Part shown: piece after piece, positions 16,530-26,583 of the stretch | Layout: every line of letters begins with the position of its first letter | Position numbering within the stretch: position 1 is the stretch's first letter | Assembly: GCF_900095845.1 (NCBI RefSeq) | Contig: NZ_FMIX01000004.1 | Span: 565,501 to 629,500, forward strand | From: Streptococcus timonensis | GTDB lineage: Bacteria; Bacillota; Bacilli; Lactobacillales; Streptococcaceae | DNA length: 64,000 nt | Reading direction: 5' to 3' | Notes under the pieces: generated by a model | The model's database searches: none | Seen by the model: only the letters and a program-made list of their open reading frames with translations | Told to the model about the DNA's origin: nothing | Translations under genes and position numbers: made by a program

Positions 16530-19500
16530 ATGGAAGTAATGCAATTATTGGCTATGTTTCGTGGAACAATTTCAAAAGATAGGGAGAAAATGAACCTATT
16601 TCTTCGTTATCAAGCGCAACATTTTGATGAGAAATGGCAGGACTTGGTAGAGAGTTTTTTGGCTGAAGAGGGCAAGATAGAAGAGATACCTCATGTGTAT
16701 TCGTTTCATCAAGATATTATTTCTTTCCTAGAAGCTAGTTCTGAAAATAATGACCAAGATTTAGAAAGTTACACAAGAAATTTTGGACAAGCAGGTCTAG
16801 ATAAATTATCTCAATTAAGTAGTTGGGAGAAATACTTGGTGCTAGAAGTCGCAACCTATAACCTTTCCACTCGATTTTATATCCAATCTGAAAAAGAGAA
16901 GCTAACACCATTAAGTGAGCTTGTATTTCATCAGAATCAGGATGTCAATTTAGTCAATGTCTATCGGGTTGCGAATAATCTATCTGACCGTATTAGTAGA
17001 GATATAGAGGAATTTCTTCTAATGGTTGATTCCAAAGAACTAAAAAAAGAGGTTCTTGAGATTCATTTTGAAGAAAAAGAGGAAGATGTTCTAGCCTATT
17101 TGGGTTCAGAATTGATGGCTACTTTAGATACCGTTACGGATCTTGTCCATCATGAAGAAAACTACACACAACTCCCACTGATACAAAAACTGAAGATTAT
17201 TACTCATTTTGATGAAGTGAAAGCTATAAGAGAAAAGTCTAATCAAGTAGAGGAATCTTTATCTCCTTCAAGTGATATTGAACAGGAAACGGAAGAAACG
17301 AACTCTTTTTCTAATGTCGATAAAATAGTAGAAGAAGCTTTGAGGGAATATCCAATTGGTTCACAAGTAAGTTATAAAGGACAAGTATTTCAGTTGGTTT
17401 CGATTGAAAATGCTCAGTTAAATGACTTGGTTCGCCTAGAACTATTCAGTGATTCCAACCAGTTATTTGAAGAGAATCCTATCTTATACTTGAACAGTTT
17501 GGAAGAGATTGAACAAGTCTTGTCTCATGTAGAACTTGAAAAAGAAGATTCAGAGATTGAGATTGATCCATCAAGTGAAAGTCAGGAAATAGATTTGTTT
17601 TCCTACCTGGAAGAAGATAATGAAAAGGAAAAGGAGAAGGAAACAAAACCTTTAATTTCAGGTATAGAAGAGACGGATGTTACTGTTCAAGATTTTGTTT
17701 TTCCAGATGACTTAGAGGACTTTTATCCTAAGACAAATCGAGAAAAGATTGAAACGAATATCGCCGCAATTGAACTTGTTAAAAGATTAGAAAAAGAGGG
17801 ACGACAAGCGAATCCAGAAGAACAAGAACTACTAGCCAAGTATGTTGGATGGGGTGGTCTTGCCAATGAATTTTTCGATGAACTCAATCCAAAGTACGAA
17901 TCAGAACGTTTAACTCTTAGGAGCTTAGTAAGTAAATCAGAATACTCCACCATGAAACAAAGTTCTCTTACAGCCTATTATACAGACCCACTGATTATTC
18001 GCCAGATTTGGCAAAAATTACTGGATGATGGTTTTGAAGGAGGAAGGATTTTAGATCCTTCTATGGGGACTGGGAACTTCTTTGCGGCTATGCCTAGAAG
18101 TATACGAGAGAGGTCAGAACTCTATGGAGTTGAATTAGACAGCGTGACAGGCGCAATCGCAAAACAACTCCACCCCAATACCCATATTGAAGTGCGAGGA
18201 TTTGAAGAAGTTTCCTATCAAAATAATAGTTTTGATTTAGTCTTAACGAATGTTCCTTTTGGAAATTTTCGCATTGCAGATAAAAACTATGATAAACCTT
18301 ATATGATTCATGATTACTTTGTCAAACACTCACTTGATTTAGTAAGAGATGGAGGACAAGTTTCGATTATCTCTTCTATTGGCACAATGGATAAACGGAC
18401 AGATAATGTCTTACAAGAGATTAAATCCAACACTCATTTTTTAGGGGGAGTTCGTTTGCCGGATACGGCTTTTAAAAAGATTGCAGGTACTCGAGTGACC
18501 ACAGACCTCCTCTTCTTTCAAAAGGATCAAGCAAAGAATCTTAATGAAGAGGAACTAGTTTTTAGTGGTTCTATTCCCTTTGAGGAGGATAAGCGTGTCT
18601 GGATCAATCCTTATTTTGATGGGAAATACAATACACAAGTTTTGGGTCAATATGAGGTACGTAATTTTAATGGAGGAACCCTCAATGTTAAGGGGGTATC
18701 AGAAACATTAGCTACTGACATAATGAAAGCATTAGAGAATGTAGAAGCACCTAAACAAATTGACAATTCTTTGAAAGTACCTGTTTTTATCCAAGAAGAA
18801 GTGGATAATTCTATCCCAAGTCGTATACGTGAGGACTTAACGCTCTATTCTTTTGGATATGAGGGAAATCAAATTTATTACCGAGATACGCATGGCATTC
18901 GGAAAAGTTCAAAAGTTGACGAAATTAGTTATTATGTAGATGAAAAGGGAGATTTTAAAGCTTGGGACAGTTCTTTGTCTGAACATAAAATAGACCGATT
19001 CGTGCAACTTCATTTGACTGATGAGGAAGCACTAGATGTATACAAGTCAGAAGAAGCGAGTAAAAGGGGGAAATATAAGGGACTGTTCAAAAAAACTGTC
19101 TTTTATGAAAGTCCCTTATCGGATAAGGATATTAGTCGCATTAAGGGCATGGTTGATTTGAGAGAGACCTATCAATCCTTAATTGAAATTCAACGTCATC
19201 CAGATTATAGTCGGACAGATTTTCAGGTATTACTTAGTAAACTCAATCGTGACTATGATCGCTTTGTAAGTCAATTTGGATACTTGAATGCCTCAGTCAA
19301 TCGGAACTTATTTGATAGTGACGATAAGTATTCCTTACTAGCAAGTTTAGAAGATGAATACATTGATTCTAAAGATCAGAAAGTAAAATATAAAAAATCT
19401 TTAGCCTTTGAGAAAGCATTGGTTAGGCCAGAGAGAGTGATTACAAGAGTATCAACGGCTTTAGATGCCTTAAACTCTAGTTTATCGGATGGTAGAGGGG

Positions 19501-22500
19501 TTGATTTAGACTATATGGTATCAATTTATCCCGAACATAGCCAAGCTGCTATTTTAGATGAGTTGGGAGACCTGATTTTAATGGATCCAGAAAGTTATTT
19601 AAGAGGAGAAAGAAAATATCTTTCTAAGAACCAGTTTTTATCAGGAGATATTCTCAACAAGATAGAAGTAGTTCAACTATTAGTGGAGGAAAACAACCAA
19701 GAATATGATTGGAGCCATGCTTTAGATTTGTTAGAATCTGTTCGCCCTCCAAGGATTCATCTGGCAGATATTGAGTTTAAAATAGGGTCACGTTGGATAC
19801 CTCAATCTGTTTATGGTAAATTTGCCTTTGAATGTTTTACCAATCGTGAATTTGAATTGTCTTCGCCTGATGTTGAACAAGTCATTGAAGTGAATCCTGT
19901 CGATGGCCAAGTTCATTTAAGGACATCATTTGCTTATCGCTATCCAAGTGCCAAAGATAGTAGTCTTGGAGTTAGTGGGTCACGTTATGATACAGGAAGA
20001 AAGATTTTTGAGAATTTACTTAATTCGAACCAACCGACTATTACTATGACTGTTACGGAAGGAGAAAAGAAAAAGACTATCACAGATTTGGAAAAAACCT
20101 CTGTTCTAAGAGCAAAAGAGCAGCATTTACAAGAGCTCTTTCAAGAATTTGTCTCACGGTATCCAGAAGTCCAACAAGTCATTGAAGAAAGTTACAATCG
20201 TCTTTATAATCGGACGGTTAGTCGAGAGTATGATGGTAGCCATCTAGTCATTGATGGCTTGGCACAAAACATCAGTCTTCGTCCTCATCAAGAGAATGCC
20301 ATTCAAAGAATCGTAGAAGAAAAAAGAGCCTTGTTAGCTCATGAAGTAGGTTCAGGAAAGACCTTGACCATGCTTGGTGCTGGGTTTAAATTAAAGGAGT
20401 TGGGGATGGTTCATAAGCCCTTGTATGTAGTGCCCTCTAGTTTGTCTGCTCAATTTGGTCAAGAAATCATGAAATTTTTCCCTACTAAAAAAGTCTTTGT
20501 GACCACTAAGAAAGATTTTGTGAAGGCGAGAAGAAAACAATTTGTTTCTCGTATTATTACAGGAGATTACGATGCCATTGTCATTGGGGATTCTCAATTT
20601 GAAAAAATCCCTGTCAGTAAGGAAAGACAGATGAATTATATCGAGGATAAACTCAATGAACTACGAGAGATTAAAACACATTCTGAAAATAAGTACACCG
20701 TTAAAGAAGCAGAGCAATCAATAAGTGGTCTTGAGAGACAGTTGGAAGAACTCCAACGCTTTAATCGTGATAGTTTTATTGATTTTGAGAACTTAGGAAT
20801 TGATTTTCTCTTTGTGGATGAAGCACATCACTTTAAAAATATACGTCCAATTACTGGACTTGGAAATGTAGCAGGGATCACCAATACAACGTCTAAGAAG
20901 AATGTGGATATGGAAATGAAGATTCGACAGATTCAGGAAGAACATGATTTTAAAAATATTGTCTTTGCGACAGGAACACCTGTTTCAAATTCAATTAGTG
21001 AGCTGTATACTATGATGAACTATATTCAACCGGATATCTTAAAACGCTATCAAGTTGATTATTTTGACTCTTGGGTAGGTGCTTTTGGAGAAATTCAAAA
21101 CTCTATGGAATTAACTCCTACAGGGGATAAGTACCAGCCTAAGAAACGATTTAAAAAGTTTGTCAATCTACCTGAGTTGATGAAAATCTATAAAGAAACA
21201 GCCGACATTCAAACACAAGATATGTTGGATTTACCTGTACCAGAAGCCCATATTATCCCTATTGAGAGTGAGTTAACTGAAAACCAGAAACTCTATTTAG
21301 AAGAATTAGTTATGAGGTCAGATATGGTCAAATGTGGAACAGTTGATCCGAGTCAGGATAACATGTTAAAGATAACAGGTGAGGCACGGAAACTAGCTAT
21401 TGATATGCGTTTATTGGACTCTAGTTATAGTCTAGCAGACAATCATAAACTGCTTCAGGTAGTGGATAATGTTGAAAGAATTTATCGTGAGGGAATGGAA
21501 AATAAGGCTACTCAGATGATTTTTTCAGATATTGGAACACCTAAGAAAAAGGATAATGGCTTTGATGTCTATTCTGAAATAAAGGCTTTATTAGTTGATA
21601 GAGGAATCCCTAGTAAGGAAATTGCCTTTGTACATGATGCCAATAGTGATGAAAAAAAGAATAGTTTGTCTCGAAAGGTCAATGCAGGAGAGGTGCGGAT
21701 TCTCCTTGCCTCAACTGAAAAAGGAGGAACAGGTTTAAATGTTCAGAGCAAGATGAAAGCAGTTCACCATCTGGATGTCCCTTGGAGACCAAGTGATATT
21801 CAGCAACGCAATGGACGGATTATCCGACAGGGAAATGAAAACAAGGAAGTGGATATTTACCACTACATTACCAAAGGTTCATTTGATAATTATCTATGGG
21901 CAACTCAGGAGAACAAACTCCGTTATATTAAGCAGATTATGACTTCTAAGGAGCCGATTCGTGCTGCAGAAGACATTGATGAACAGACTATGACAGCTTC
22001 TGATTTTAAGGCACTAGCAACAGGTAATCCTTATCTCAAATATAAGATGGAACTAGAGAATGATCTAACTCTATTAGAAAATCAAAGACGCGCCTTTCAA
22101 CGCAGCAAGGATCACTATCGTCATACAATCTCCTACTGTGAAGAAAATATGCCCATTCTTGAGAAACGATTAAGCAAGTATGAAGGCGACATTCAACAGT
22201 CTGAAATGACGAAAGAACAGGCATTTTCTATGACAGTAGGCAAGCAAGTTTTTGAGCAACGAGCTGAAGCGGGGGAATCCTTACACCGTTTTATCCGTCA
22301 TAATCAAGCTGACAGCAAAGAATTCCGTACCCTAGCAAGCTATCGAGGATTTGACATTAAAATGCTTAGTCTTCCAACGGATCAGCCTCTTCCTGAAACC
22401 TTCTCTGTTAAGATTGTAGGAGAAAATCAATATTCTGTCAGTTTAGATTTGTATTCTCCTTTGGGGACAATTCAAAGACTCCAACATACGATTGATCACA

Positions 22501-22748
22501 TTAAAGAGGACCAAGTGAAAACTCAGAACTTATTGGATGAATTAAAGGATAAATGGAATACTGCTAAGGTAGAAATTGAGAAAAACTTTCCAAAGGAAGA
22601 GGATTATCAAACAAAAAAGGCCGAATACGATGTACTCGCGCCATTGATTGAAACGGAAACGGATTTAGATATTATTGATCAGGCCTTAAGACAATTCCAT
22701 GAAAAAGGAAAAGAAAAGCAAGAACAACTTTCTTTTGAATTGGAGTAA
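16530..22748 (+). CDS. Giant DNA methylase / SNF2-type helicase of the ICE
   Basis: The protein has 2072 residues from the ATG preceded by AAAGGAG; an upstream in-frame ATG at 16515 is less well placed. It has an acidic N-terminus (1-400) and an N6-adenine methylase-like domain with ILDPSMGTGNFF (about 507-518) and NVPFGNF (about 573). The C-terminal SNF2 helicase core has VGSGKT (about 1273), DEAHH (about 1430), ATGTPVSN (about 1479) and a late QRNGRIIRQG motif. Such proteins are a hallmark of Tn5252-like ICEs and are thought to protect or process transferring DNA. Confidence 0.93.
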   Translation: MEVMQLLAMFRGTISKDREKMNLFLRYQAQHFDEKWQDLVESFLAEEGKIEEIPHVYSFHQDIISFLEASSENNDQDLESYTRNFGQAGLDKLSQLSSWEKYLVLEVATYNLSTRFYIQSEKEKLTPLSELVFHQNQDVNLVNVYRVANNLSDRISRDIEEFLLMVDSKELKKEVLEIHFEEKEEDVLAYLGSELMATLDTVTDLVHHEENYTQLPLIQKLKIITHFDEVKAIREKSNQVEESLSPSSDIEQETEETNSFSNVDKIVEEALREYPIGSQVSYKGQVFQLVSIENAQLNDLVRLELFSDSNQLFEENPILYLNSLEEIEQVLSHVELEKEDSEIEIDPSSESQEIDLFSYLEEDNEKEKEKETKPLISGIEETDVTVQDFVFPDDLEDFYPKTNREKIETNIAAIELVKRLEKEGRQANPEEQELLAKYVGWGGLANEFFDELNPKYESERLTLRSLVSKSEYSTMKQSSLTAYYTDPLIIRQIWQKLLDDGFEGGRILDPSMGTGNFFAAMPRSIRERSELYGVELDSVTGAIAKQLHPNTHIEVRGFEEVSYQNNSFDLVLTNVPFGNFRIADKNYDKPYMIHDYFVKHSLDLVRDGGQVSIISSIGTMDKRTDNVLQEIKSNTHFLGGVRLPDTAFKKIAGTRVTTDLLFFQKDQAKNLNEEELVFSGSIPFEEDKRVWINPYFDGKYNTQVLGQYEVRNFNGGTLNVKGVSETLATDIMKALENVEAPKQIDNSLKVPVFIQEEVDNSIPSRIREDLTLYSFGYEGNQIYYRDTHGIRKSSKVDEISYYVDEKGDFKAWDSSLSEHKIDRFVQLHLTDEEALDVYKSEEASKRGKYKGLFKKTVFYESPLSDKDISRIKGMVDLRETYQSLIEIQRHPDYSRTDFQVLLSKLNRDYDRFVSQFGYLNASVNRNLFDSDDKYSLLASLEDEYIDSKDQKVKYKKSLAFEKALVRPERVITRVSTALDALNSSLSDGRGVDLDYMVSIYPEHSQAAILDELGDLILMDPESYLRGERKYLSKNQFLSGDILNKIEVVQLLVEENNQEYDWSHALDLLESVRPPRIHLADIEFKIGSRWIPQSVYGKFAFECFTNREFELSSPDVEQVIEVNPVDGQVHLRTSFAYRYPSAKDSSLGVSGSRYDTGRKIFENLLNSNQPTITMTVTEGEKKKTITDLEKTSVLRAKEQHLQELFQEFVSRYPEVQQVIEESYNRLYNRTVSREYDGSHLVIDGLAQNISLRPHQENAIQRIVEEKRALLAHEVGSGKTLTMLGAGFKLKELGMVHKPLYVVPSSLSAQFGQEIMKFFPTKKVFVTTKKDFVKARRKQFVSRIITGDYDAIVIGDSQFEKIPVSKERQMNYIEDKLNELREIKTHSENKYTVKEAEQSISGLERQLEELQRFNRDSFIDFENLGIDFLFVDEAHHFKNIRPITGLGNVAGITNTTSKKNVDMEMKIRQIQEEHDFKNIVFATGTPVSNSISELYTMMNYIQPDILKRYQVDYFDSWVGAFGEIQNSMELTPTGDKYQPKKRFKKFVNLPELMKIYKETADIQTQDMLDLPVPEAHIIPIESELTENQKLYLEELVMRSDMVKCGTVDPSQDNMLKITGEARKLAIDMRLLDSSYSLADNHKLLQVVDNVERIYREGMENKATQMIFSDIGTPKKKDNGFDVYSEIKALLVDRGIPSKEIAFVHDANSDEKKNSLSRKVNAGEVRILLASTEKGGTGLNVQSKMKAVHHLDVPWRPSDIQQRNGRIIRQGNENKEVDIYHYITKGSFDNYLWATQENKLRYIKQIMTSKEPIRAAEDIDEQTMTASDFKALATGNPYLKYKMELENDLTLLENQRRAFQRSKDHYRHTISYCEENMPILEKRLSKYEGDIQQSEMTKEQAFSMTVGKQVFEQRAEAGESLHRFIRHNQADSKEFRTLASYRGFDIKMLSLPTDQPLPETFSVKIVGENQYSVSLDLYSPLGTIQRLQHTIDHIKEDQVKTQNLLDELKDKWNTAKVEIEKNFPKEEDYQTKKAEYDVLAPLIETETDLDIIDQALRQFHEKGKEKQEQLSFELE

Positions 22749-22822
22749 GAAATAGATACAAATAGCGGACAAAAAAAGAAAAGCGCGGTAGAATAAAGAT
22801 AGAAAGAAACGAGGTAACGATT

Positions 22823-23107
22823 ATGATGGAAGATACCTATTATCAATTAGAAGAGGCTTTGGTACAGGGATTTCAAACACCTGAAGAATACCAAGCCTAC
22901 AAGGAGTTAAAGGAACATTATGAGGAAGTGACAGGCGATTACAGCTTTTCTATACGAGAACTTACTAGTCAATTGGAAATCGCTCTTCAGAATCATCGAG
23001 GTGTGGACTTTGAAGAACATGAGAAAGAGGAGTATTTGGACTTAGTTCAAAAATTAGAAGAGTTTGATTCCTCTCTTGCCACCCATTATCGTCAATTGAT
23101 TGACTAG
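22823..23107 (+). CDS. Conserved ICE hypothetical protein (94 aa)
   Basis: The 94-residue acidic, mostly helical protein has an Asp/Glu-rich middle. It starts at ATG ATG after CGAGGTAAC, and either ATG could be used. It lies between the methylase-helicase and a small membrane protein in the same direction. No motif identifies a function. Confidence 0.65.
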   Translation: MMEDTYYQLEEALVQGFQTPEEYQAYKELKEHYEEVTGDYSFSIRELTSQLEIALQNHRGVDFEEHEKEEYLDLVQKLEEFDSSLATHYRQLID

Positions 23108-23120
23108 AAAGGAGAAAGTC

Positions 23121-23417
23121 ATGAATGATTTACTCCTTATCCCAGTAATTTTTTTAGCAGTAGGAGGAATTCTCATTCTTTTATGGAGACTCTTTCTTAT
23201 TGCCAGTGGACTTTTCCTTATTGGTTTTATCAGTTTTCTTATTTTCGTGGAGGTCTATGGAATTTATCTGTTCTTTACTGAACCGACTTTATACTTTGAT
23301 GATATCAGACAACATGGTTTAACTAGTTTTACGGCTGTGTACCTTTTCATCAATCTGATGTTGGTTCTAGGATTCAGTTGGCGTTTCATAAACTCCAAAA
23401 CTAAGAAAAGTATGTAA
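23121..23417 (+). CDS. Small membrane protein of the ICE (98 aa)
   Basis: The ATG at 23121 lies 6 bases after AAAGGAG and is preferred over an upstream TTG. The 98-residue product has three hydrophobic segments (about 5-25, 28-48, 70-90). It follows the preceding gene by 13 bases and is followed by a terminator hairpin. Function unknown. Confidence 0.7.
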   Translation: MNDLLLIPVIFLAVGGILILLWRLFLIASGLFLIGFISFLIFVEVYGIYLFFTEPTLYFDDIRQHGLTSFTAVYLFINLMLVLGFSWRFINSKTKKSM

Positions 23418-23430
23418 ACTTGTTAGATGG

Positions 23431-23628
23431 TTAAAAAACTTTATCTGAATCTAAATTCGGATAAGGTTTTTTATTAGCCTTGATTCTTTCATATACTTCA
23501 TAACTAAATTGGAGTAATAATTTATGAAAATCGTTATCCTCACTATTATTACTTGTATTTATGGCTTGTTTATGTCGTTCAATATGAGAAAGAGCTCTTC
23601 TCAAATTTTCTCCTTTTAATTTGTTCAT
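23431..23628 (-). CDS. Possible small hypothetical protein (65 aa)
   Basis: This minus-strand frame encodes 65 residues with a helical, Lys- and His-rich composition (LRRALSHIERHKQAIN). It overlaps the terminator of the plus-strand operon and has no good ribosome site. It could still be real because no other gene occupies the region. Confidence 0.35.
   Translation of the reverse strand: MNKLKGENLRRALSHIERHKQAINTSNNSEDNDFHKLLLQFSYEVYERIKANKKPYPNLDSDKVF
23439..23473 (+). terminator. Hairpin terminator after the small membrane protein
   Basis: CTTATCCGAATTTAGATTCA-type pairing on the minus strand corresponds to TTATCTGAAT (23441-23450) with ATTCGGATAA (23455-23464) on the plus strand, followed by a run of six T. 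Confidence 0.7.
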
Positions 23629-23787
23629 ATTTATATTATAAACTGAAGACAGCTAATTTTGATATTTTTCTCTGAACTGTACGATTTTGCGCCTGAAATG
23701 TAGGAATTACCTTTCGTTGTGATGTGATAAAACTTACAAGTTCTTTTTGTTATTCTTGACCTAGTTTTTATAGAAAGAAGGTCTAAG

Positions 23788-24429
23788 ATGTTAAATAAAG
23801 TCAAAACTAAAGCCTTAATTGGTTTTGGAGCAGTGGCTGCGACTAGCTTTATTCTCATGATGGGATATACTGCTGGTCAACATTCTACTGCTAAACAAAG
23901 TCGCAAAGAAATCGAATTGGCTGCAGCTAAACTTGTAGAGGACAAACAAGCAGAAGATAAAGCCAGCATTTTGTCATCAGATACTGTAAAAGAATTTTTG
24001 ACACAGTACTATACGAAAGAAAAGCTCGGAGAAAATAATACACGTATTCAACCTTATATGACTGAATCAGCTTATTCTCAAGAATTGTCAAGTCAAAATG
24101 ATGCCATGAACCAAGTTTATAAGGACTATATTTTGGATTATCATTTTGAAAAAGCAGATATCTTTGTCAATCAGACTACGAATCAAGCCATTGCCATGGT
24201 CTCTTATAATGTAACCTATGTATCTGATTTAAAGAATGCCAACCAATCAAAGACAAATCAAACAGAAACCAGAACTGTTAAATTGTCCTATTCTAAACTA
24301 CCTGGTAAGTTATTGGTCAACCAAGTACAGGTTTGGAAATCTGGGTTAGATGATTTAGATAAGGCAACTCCCAAAACTTTAGAAGAATCCTCATCTGTTC
24401 CATCATTACCAAATACTACAACAAAATGA
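23788..24429 (+). CDS. VirB8/TcpC-like membrane-anchored conjugation protein
   Basis: The 213-residue protein has a short basic cytoplasmic start, one membrane segment (about 9-28) and an extracytoplasmic domain of about 170 residues. The pattern SSDTVKEFLTQYYTKEKLGEN followed by alternating beta strands fits an NTF2-like fold as in VirB8 or TcpC. Such proteins scaffold the secretion channel. GAAGGTC precedes the ATG. It is 9 bases upstream of the primase-like gene. The VirB8 assignment rests on topology and context. Confidence 0.6.
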   Translation: MLNKVKTKALIGFGAVAATSFILMMGYTAGQHSTAKQSRKEIELAAAKLVEDKQAEDKASILSSDTVKEFLTQYYTKEKLGENNTRIQPYMTESAYSQELSSQNDAMNQVYKDYILDYHFEKADIFVNQTTNQAIAMVSYNVTYVSDLKNANQSKTNQTETRTVKLSYSKLPGKLLVNQVQVWKSGLDDLDKATPKTLEESSSVPSLPNTTTK

Positions 24430-24438
24430 TGATATTGC

Positions 24439-25524
24439 ATGGAAATAGAAGAATGTAAGCAAATTTCAATTCTTGATGTAGCCAATCGTTTAGGTATCAC
24501 CTTTAAACAAGTTTCGAGCAGTGTCTATGAACATCCTGAACACGATTCATTTCGGATTTTTTCAACTACCAATACTTTTAAATGGTTTTCAAGAGATATT
24601 CAAGGTGATGTCATTGATTTTGTTCGACTTGTTCAGGGAATTTCCTTTAAAGAAGCTCTAGCCTTTCTTTCTGAAGAACCTTTTCAAAAAGAAGCTGTTC
24701 AAGAAAAAAGAGAGAGACCATTTTATTATCCTTTAAAGAGAATAGAAGATTCTAACTGTAGTCTGGCCAGATATTACTTAACAGAATGTAGAGGAATTTC
24801 AGAAGAAATCGTACAAAGGATGATTCAACAAGGTTTGATAGCACAAGCCAGTTGGAAAACAAATGAAACTGTTGAACCTGTTATTGTTTTTAAAAGTTTT
24901 GATCATCGTCACAAACTGCAGGCAGCAAGCTTACAGGGGATTTATAAGAATCACTCTCTTCCTAGAGAGAGGCTGAAAACGATTCTAAAAGGAAGCCATG
25001 GATATATTGGAATATCCTTTGATATTGGTAAACCAAATAGACTGGTCTTTTGTGAATCGTTCGTCGATTTGATGAGCTATTACGAACTTCATCAACAAAA
25101 TCTATCTGATGTTCGTTTGGTATCTATGGAGGGATTAAAAAGGTCTGTTGTCGCTTATCAAACTTTACGACTGATAGCTGAAGAAAATCAGAAGTTGGAA
25201 TTTTTAGATACAGTAATACCTTCAAAGTTATTGCCTTTAATCAATACAATTCGTGATACAACCAGCTATTTTGATAATCATCCTGATTTATTGACACTGG
25301 CAGTAGATTGTGATGATGCAGGTAAAGATTTTTCTGATAAGTTATCTCAAGCTGGATTGCCTGTTTTACTGGATTTACCTGATAATGAATCTGGGAAAGA
25401 AAAAGTAGACTGGAACGATATTCTTCGAGAAAAGAAATCAGATTTACAATTGATGATCGAGAATGCAAAAGAGACATTTGGAAATCCACCAGTAAGACAA
25501 ACCTCTCAATGTTTAGAATTGTGA
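24439..25524 (+). CDS. Toprim primase-like protein (DUF3991 type)
   Basis: The 361-residue protein starts with a primase-like nucleic-acid-binding region (ILDVANRLGITF, FKWFSRDIQGDVIDFVRLVQG, about 8-65). It ends with a toprim-like domain: RLVFCESFVDLMSYYEL (about 196) provides the first acidic motif and LTLAVDCDDAGKDF (about 287) the DxD motif. Proteins of this build occur in ICEs and phages and are thought to prime the incoming single strand. Confidence 0.82.
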   Translation: MEIEECKQISILDVANRLGITFKQVSSSVYEHPEHDSFRIFSTTNTFKWFSRDIQGDVIDFVRLVQGISFKEALAFLSEEPFQKEAVQEKRERPFYYPLKRIEDSNCSLARYYLTECRGISEEIVQRMIQQGLIAQASWKTNETVEPVIVFKSFDHRHKLQAASLQGIYKNHSLPRERLKTILKGSHGYIGISFDIGKPNRLVFCESFVDLMSYYELHQQNLSDVRLVSMEGLKRSVVAYQTLRLIAEENQKLEFLDTVIPSKLLPLINTIRDTTSYFDNHPDLLTLAVDCDDAGKDFSDKLSQAGLPVLLDLPDNESGKEKVDWNDILREKKSDLQLMIENAKETFGNPPVRQTSQCLEL

Positions 25525-25574
25525 TAACAAAATCAAGATGTTTTAGCTAATATTAGAATGAAGGAGGATCGTAT

Positions 25575-25808
25575 ATGACCATTATTGAACGCTTAGAAGA
25601 AAAGGTCACTAGGCAAGAAAGTAAGGTAGCAAGAGAGACAGAAAAACTCGCTGCTTACAAAGAACAACTGGAGACAGCGATGTTTGCGACGTTCAAAAGG
25701 CGTCAAAGCATTAGTCACATGAGTTTTGAAGAAGCTCTTGACCATGCCTTTGGTAAAGAAAGACAATTCGATGATTCTGAATTTAGAAAGGATGAAATGA
25801 GTGAATGA
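25575..25808 (+). CDS. Small coiled-coil ICE protein (77 aa)
   Basis: The 77-residue protein has a coiled-coil N-terminus (IIERLEEKVTRQESKVARET) and an acidic end. AAGGAGG lies 11 bases before the ATG. Its last bases overlap the next gene (ATGA type), so the two are coupled. It is a typical small ICE protein of unknown role. Confidence 0.7.
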   Translation: MTIIERLEEKVTRQESKVARETEKLAAYKEQLETAMFATFKRRQSISHMSFEEALDHAFGKERQFDDSEFRKDEMSE

Positions 25809-26188
25809 CAAAAGATTGGAATTTTAATCAACCATTAGAAAGCAAATCAGAAAATCAAGAAGATCCAGATAAAATTGCGGCCTTATTTGGAAATCATCAA
25901 GGAGGTAATGATGTAAATTATGAAGCAGCTTTTCAAAAGCGAAAACAAGCACCTGTGACGGAATCAAATTCTAGTTCTAAACCCAAAGTTACAGAGGTTA
26001 GAACAGGAAAAGAGACAGATATCACTACAAGTTATCAGCAACATCTTAAAAGGCTTATTGCGGATAACAATAGTGATATTCAAAGCAGTCAAAAGAAAAT
26101 TGAAGAACTACATACTTTGATTGACACTAAGAATAAAGACAATAAGAAATTGCAGTCCATTTATGATGCGATTTCCGAATTAGACTAA
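25805..26188 (+). CDS. Conserved ICE hypothetical protein (127 aa)
   Basis: The 127-residue hydrophilic protein has a disordered Gln/Asn/Ser-rich first half and a C-terminal coiled coil (about 85-125, with KKIEELHTLIDTKNKDNKKL). It overlaps the upstream gene and ends at a terminator. No enzyme motif is visible. Confidence 0.7.
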   Translation: MTKDWNFNQPLESKSENQEDPDKIAALFGNHQGGNDVNYEAAFQKRKQAPVTESNSSSKPKVTEVRTGKETDITTSYQQHLKRLIADNNSDIQSSQKKIEELHTLIDTKNKDNKKLQSIYDAISELD

Positions 26189-26215
26189 GCAGTCCTGATA
26201 GGCTGCTTTTTTTTG
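26188..26215 (+). terminator. Terminator after the coiled-coil gene pair
   Basis: AGCAGTCC and GGCTGCT pair imperfectly around a short TGATA loop, followed by a run of eight T. Confidence 0.7.
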
Positions 26216-26226
26216 AGAGGTTATAG

Positions 26227-26502
26227 ATGTTTACAACATTTTTTAAGAAAAATCACGACAATAGTGATGTATTTAAGAAGCTAATTCATAGACTATCTGA
26301 TATGTCTGTCCAAGATCTTGAAAAAATAGACCGACTGCTAGATATCATTTTCACTCCAAATCAAGAATCACAACAAATAAAAACAGAATTAACTGACAGA
26401 GAAGAAACTTTGGACGACACATTAAAGGAAGCTAAGAATCAACTTCATAAGGAACAATTGGAGAAGAATTTAGAGAGATTTAGGAAAGACGGAAGGAAGT
26501 GA
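26227..26502 (+). CDS. Hypothetical ICE protein (91 aa)
   Basis: The 91-residue acidic helical protein has a TTFFKKNHDNSD start and a long C-terminal coiled coil (about 55-88). GAGAGG precedes the ATG. No family recognised. It sits between a terminator and the DUF3990-like toxin gene, so it may be monocistronic. Confidence 0.6.
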   Translation: MFTTFFKKNHDNSDVFKKLIHRLSDMSVQDLEKIDRLLDIIFTPNQESQQIKTELTDREETLDDTLKEAKNQLHKEQLEKNLERFRKDGRK

Positions 26503-26583
26503 ATAGTTTTATAAAATTTTCTTTTACTGGAATAAATTCTTGTGTTATACTTTTTGTATAGACTAGAGAAGGAAGTAAATATT

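Noticed and set aside
23631..23858. Minus-strand frame over the start of the VirB8-like gene
   Set aside because: It overlaps a better-supported gene with signal-anchor and ribosome site.
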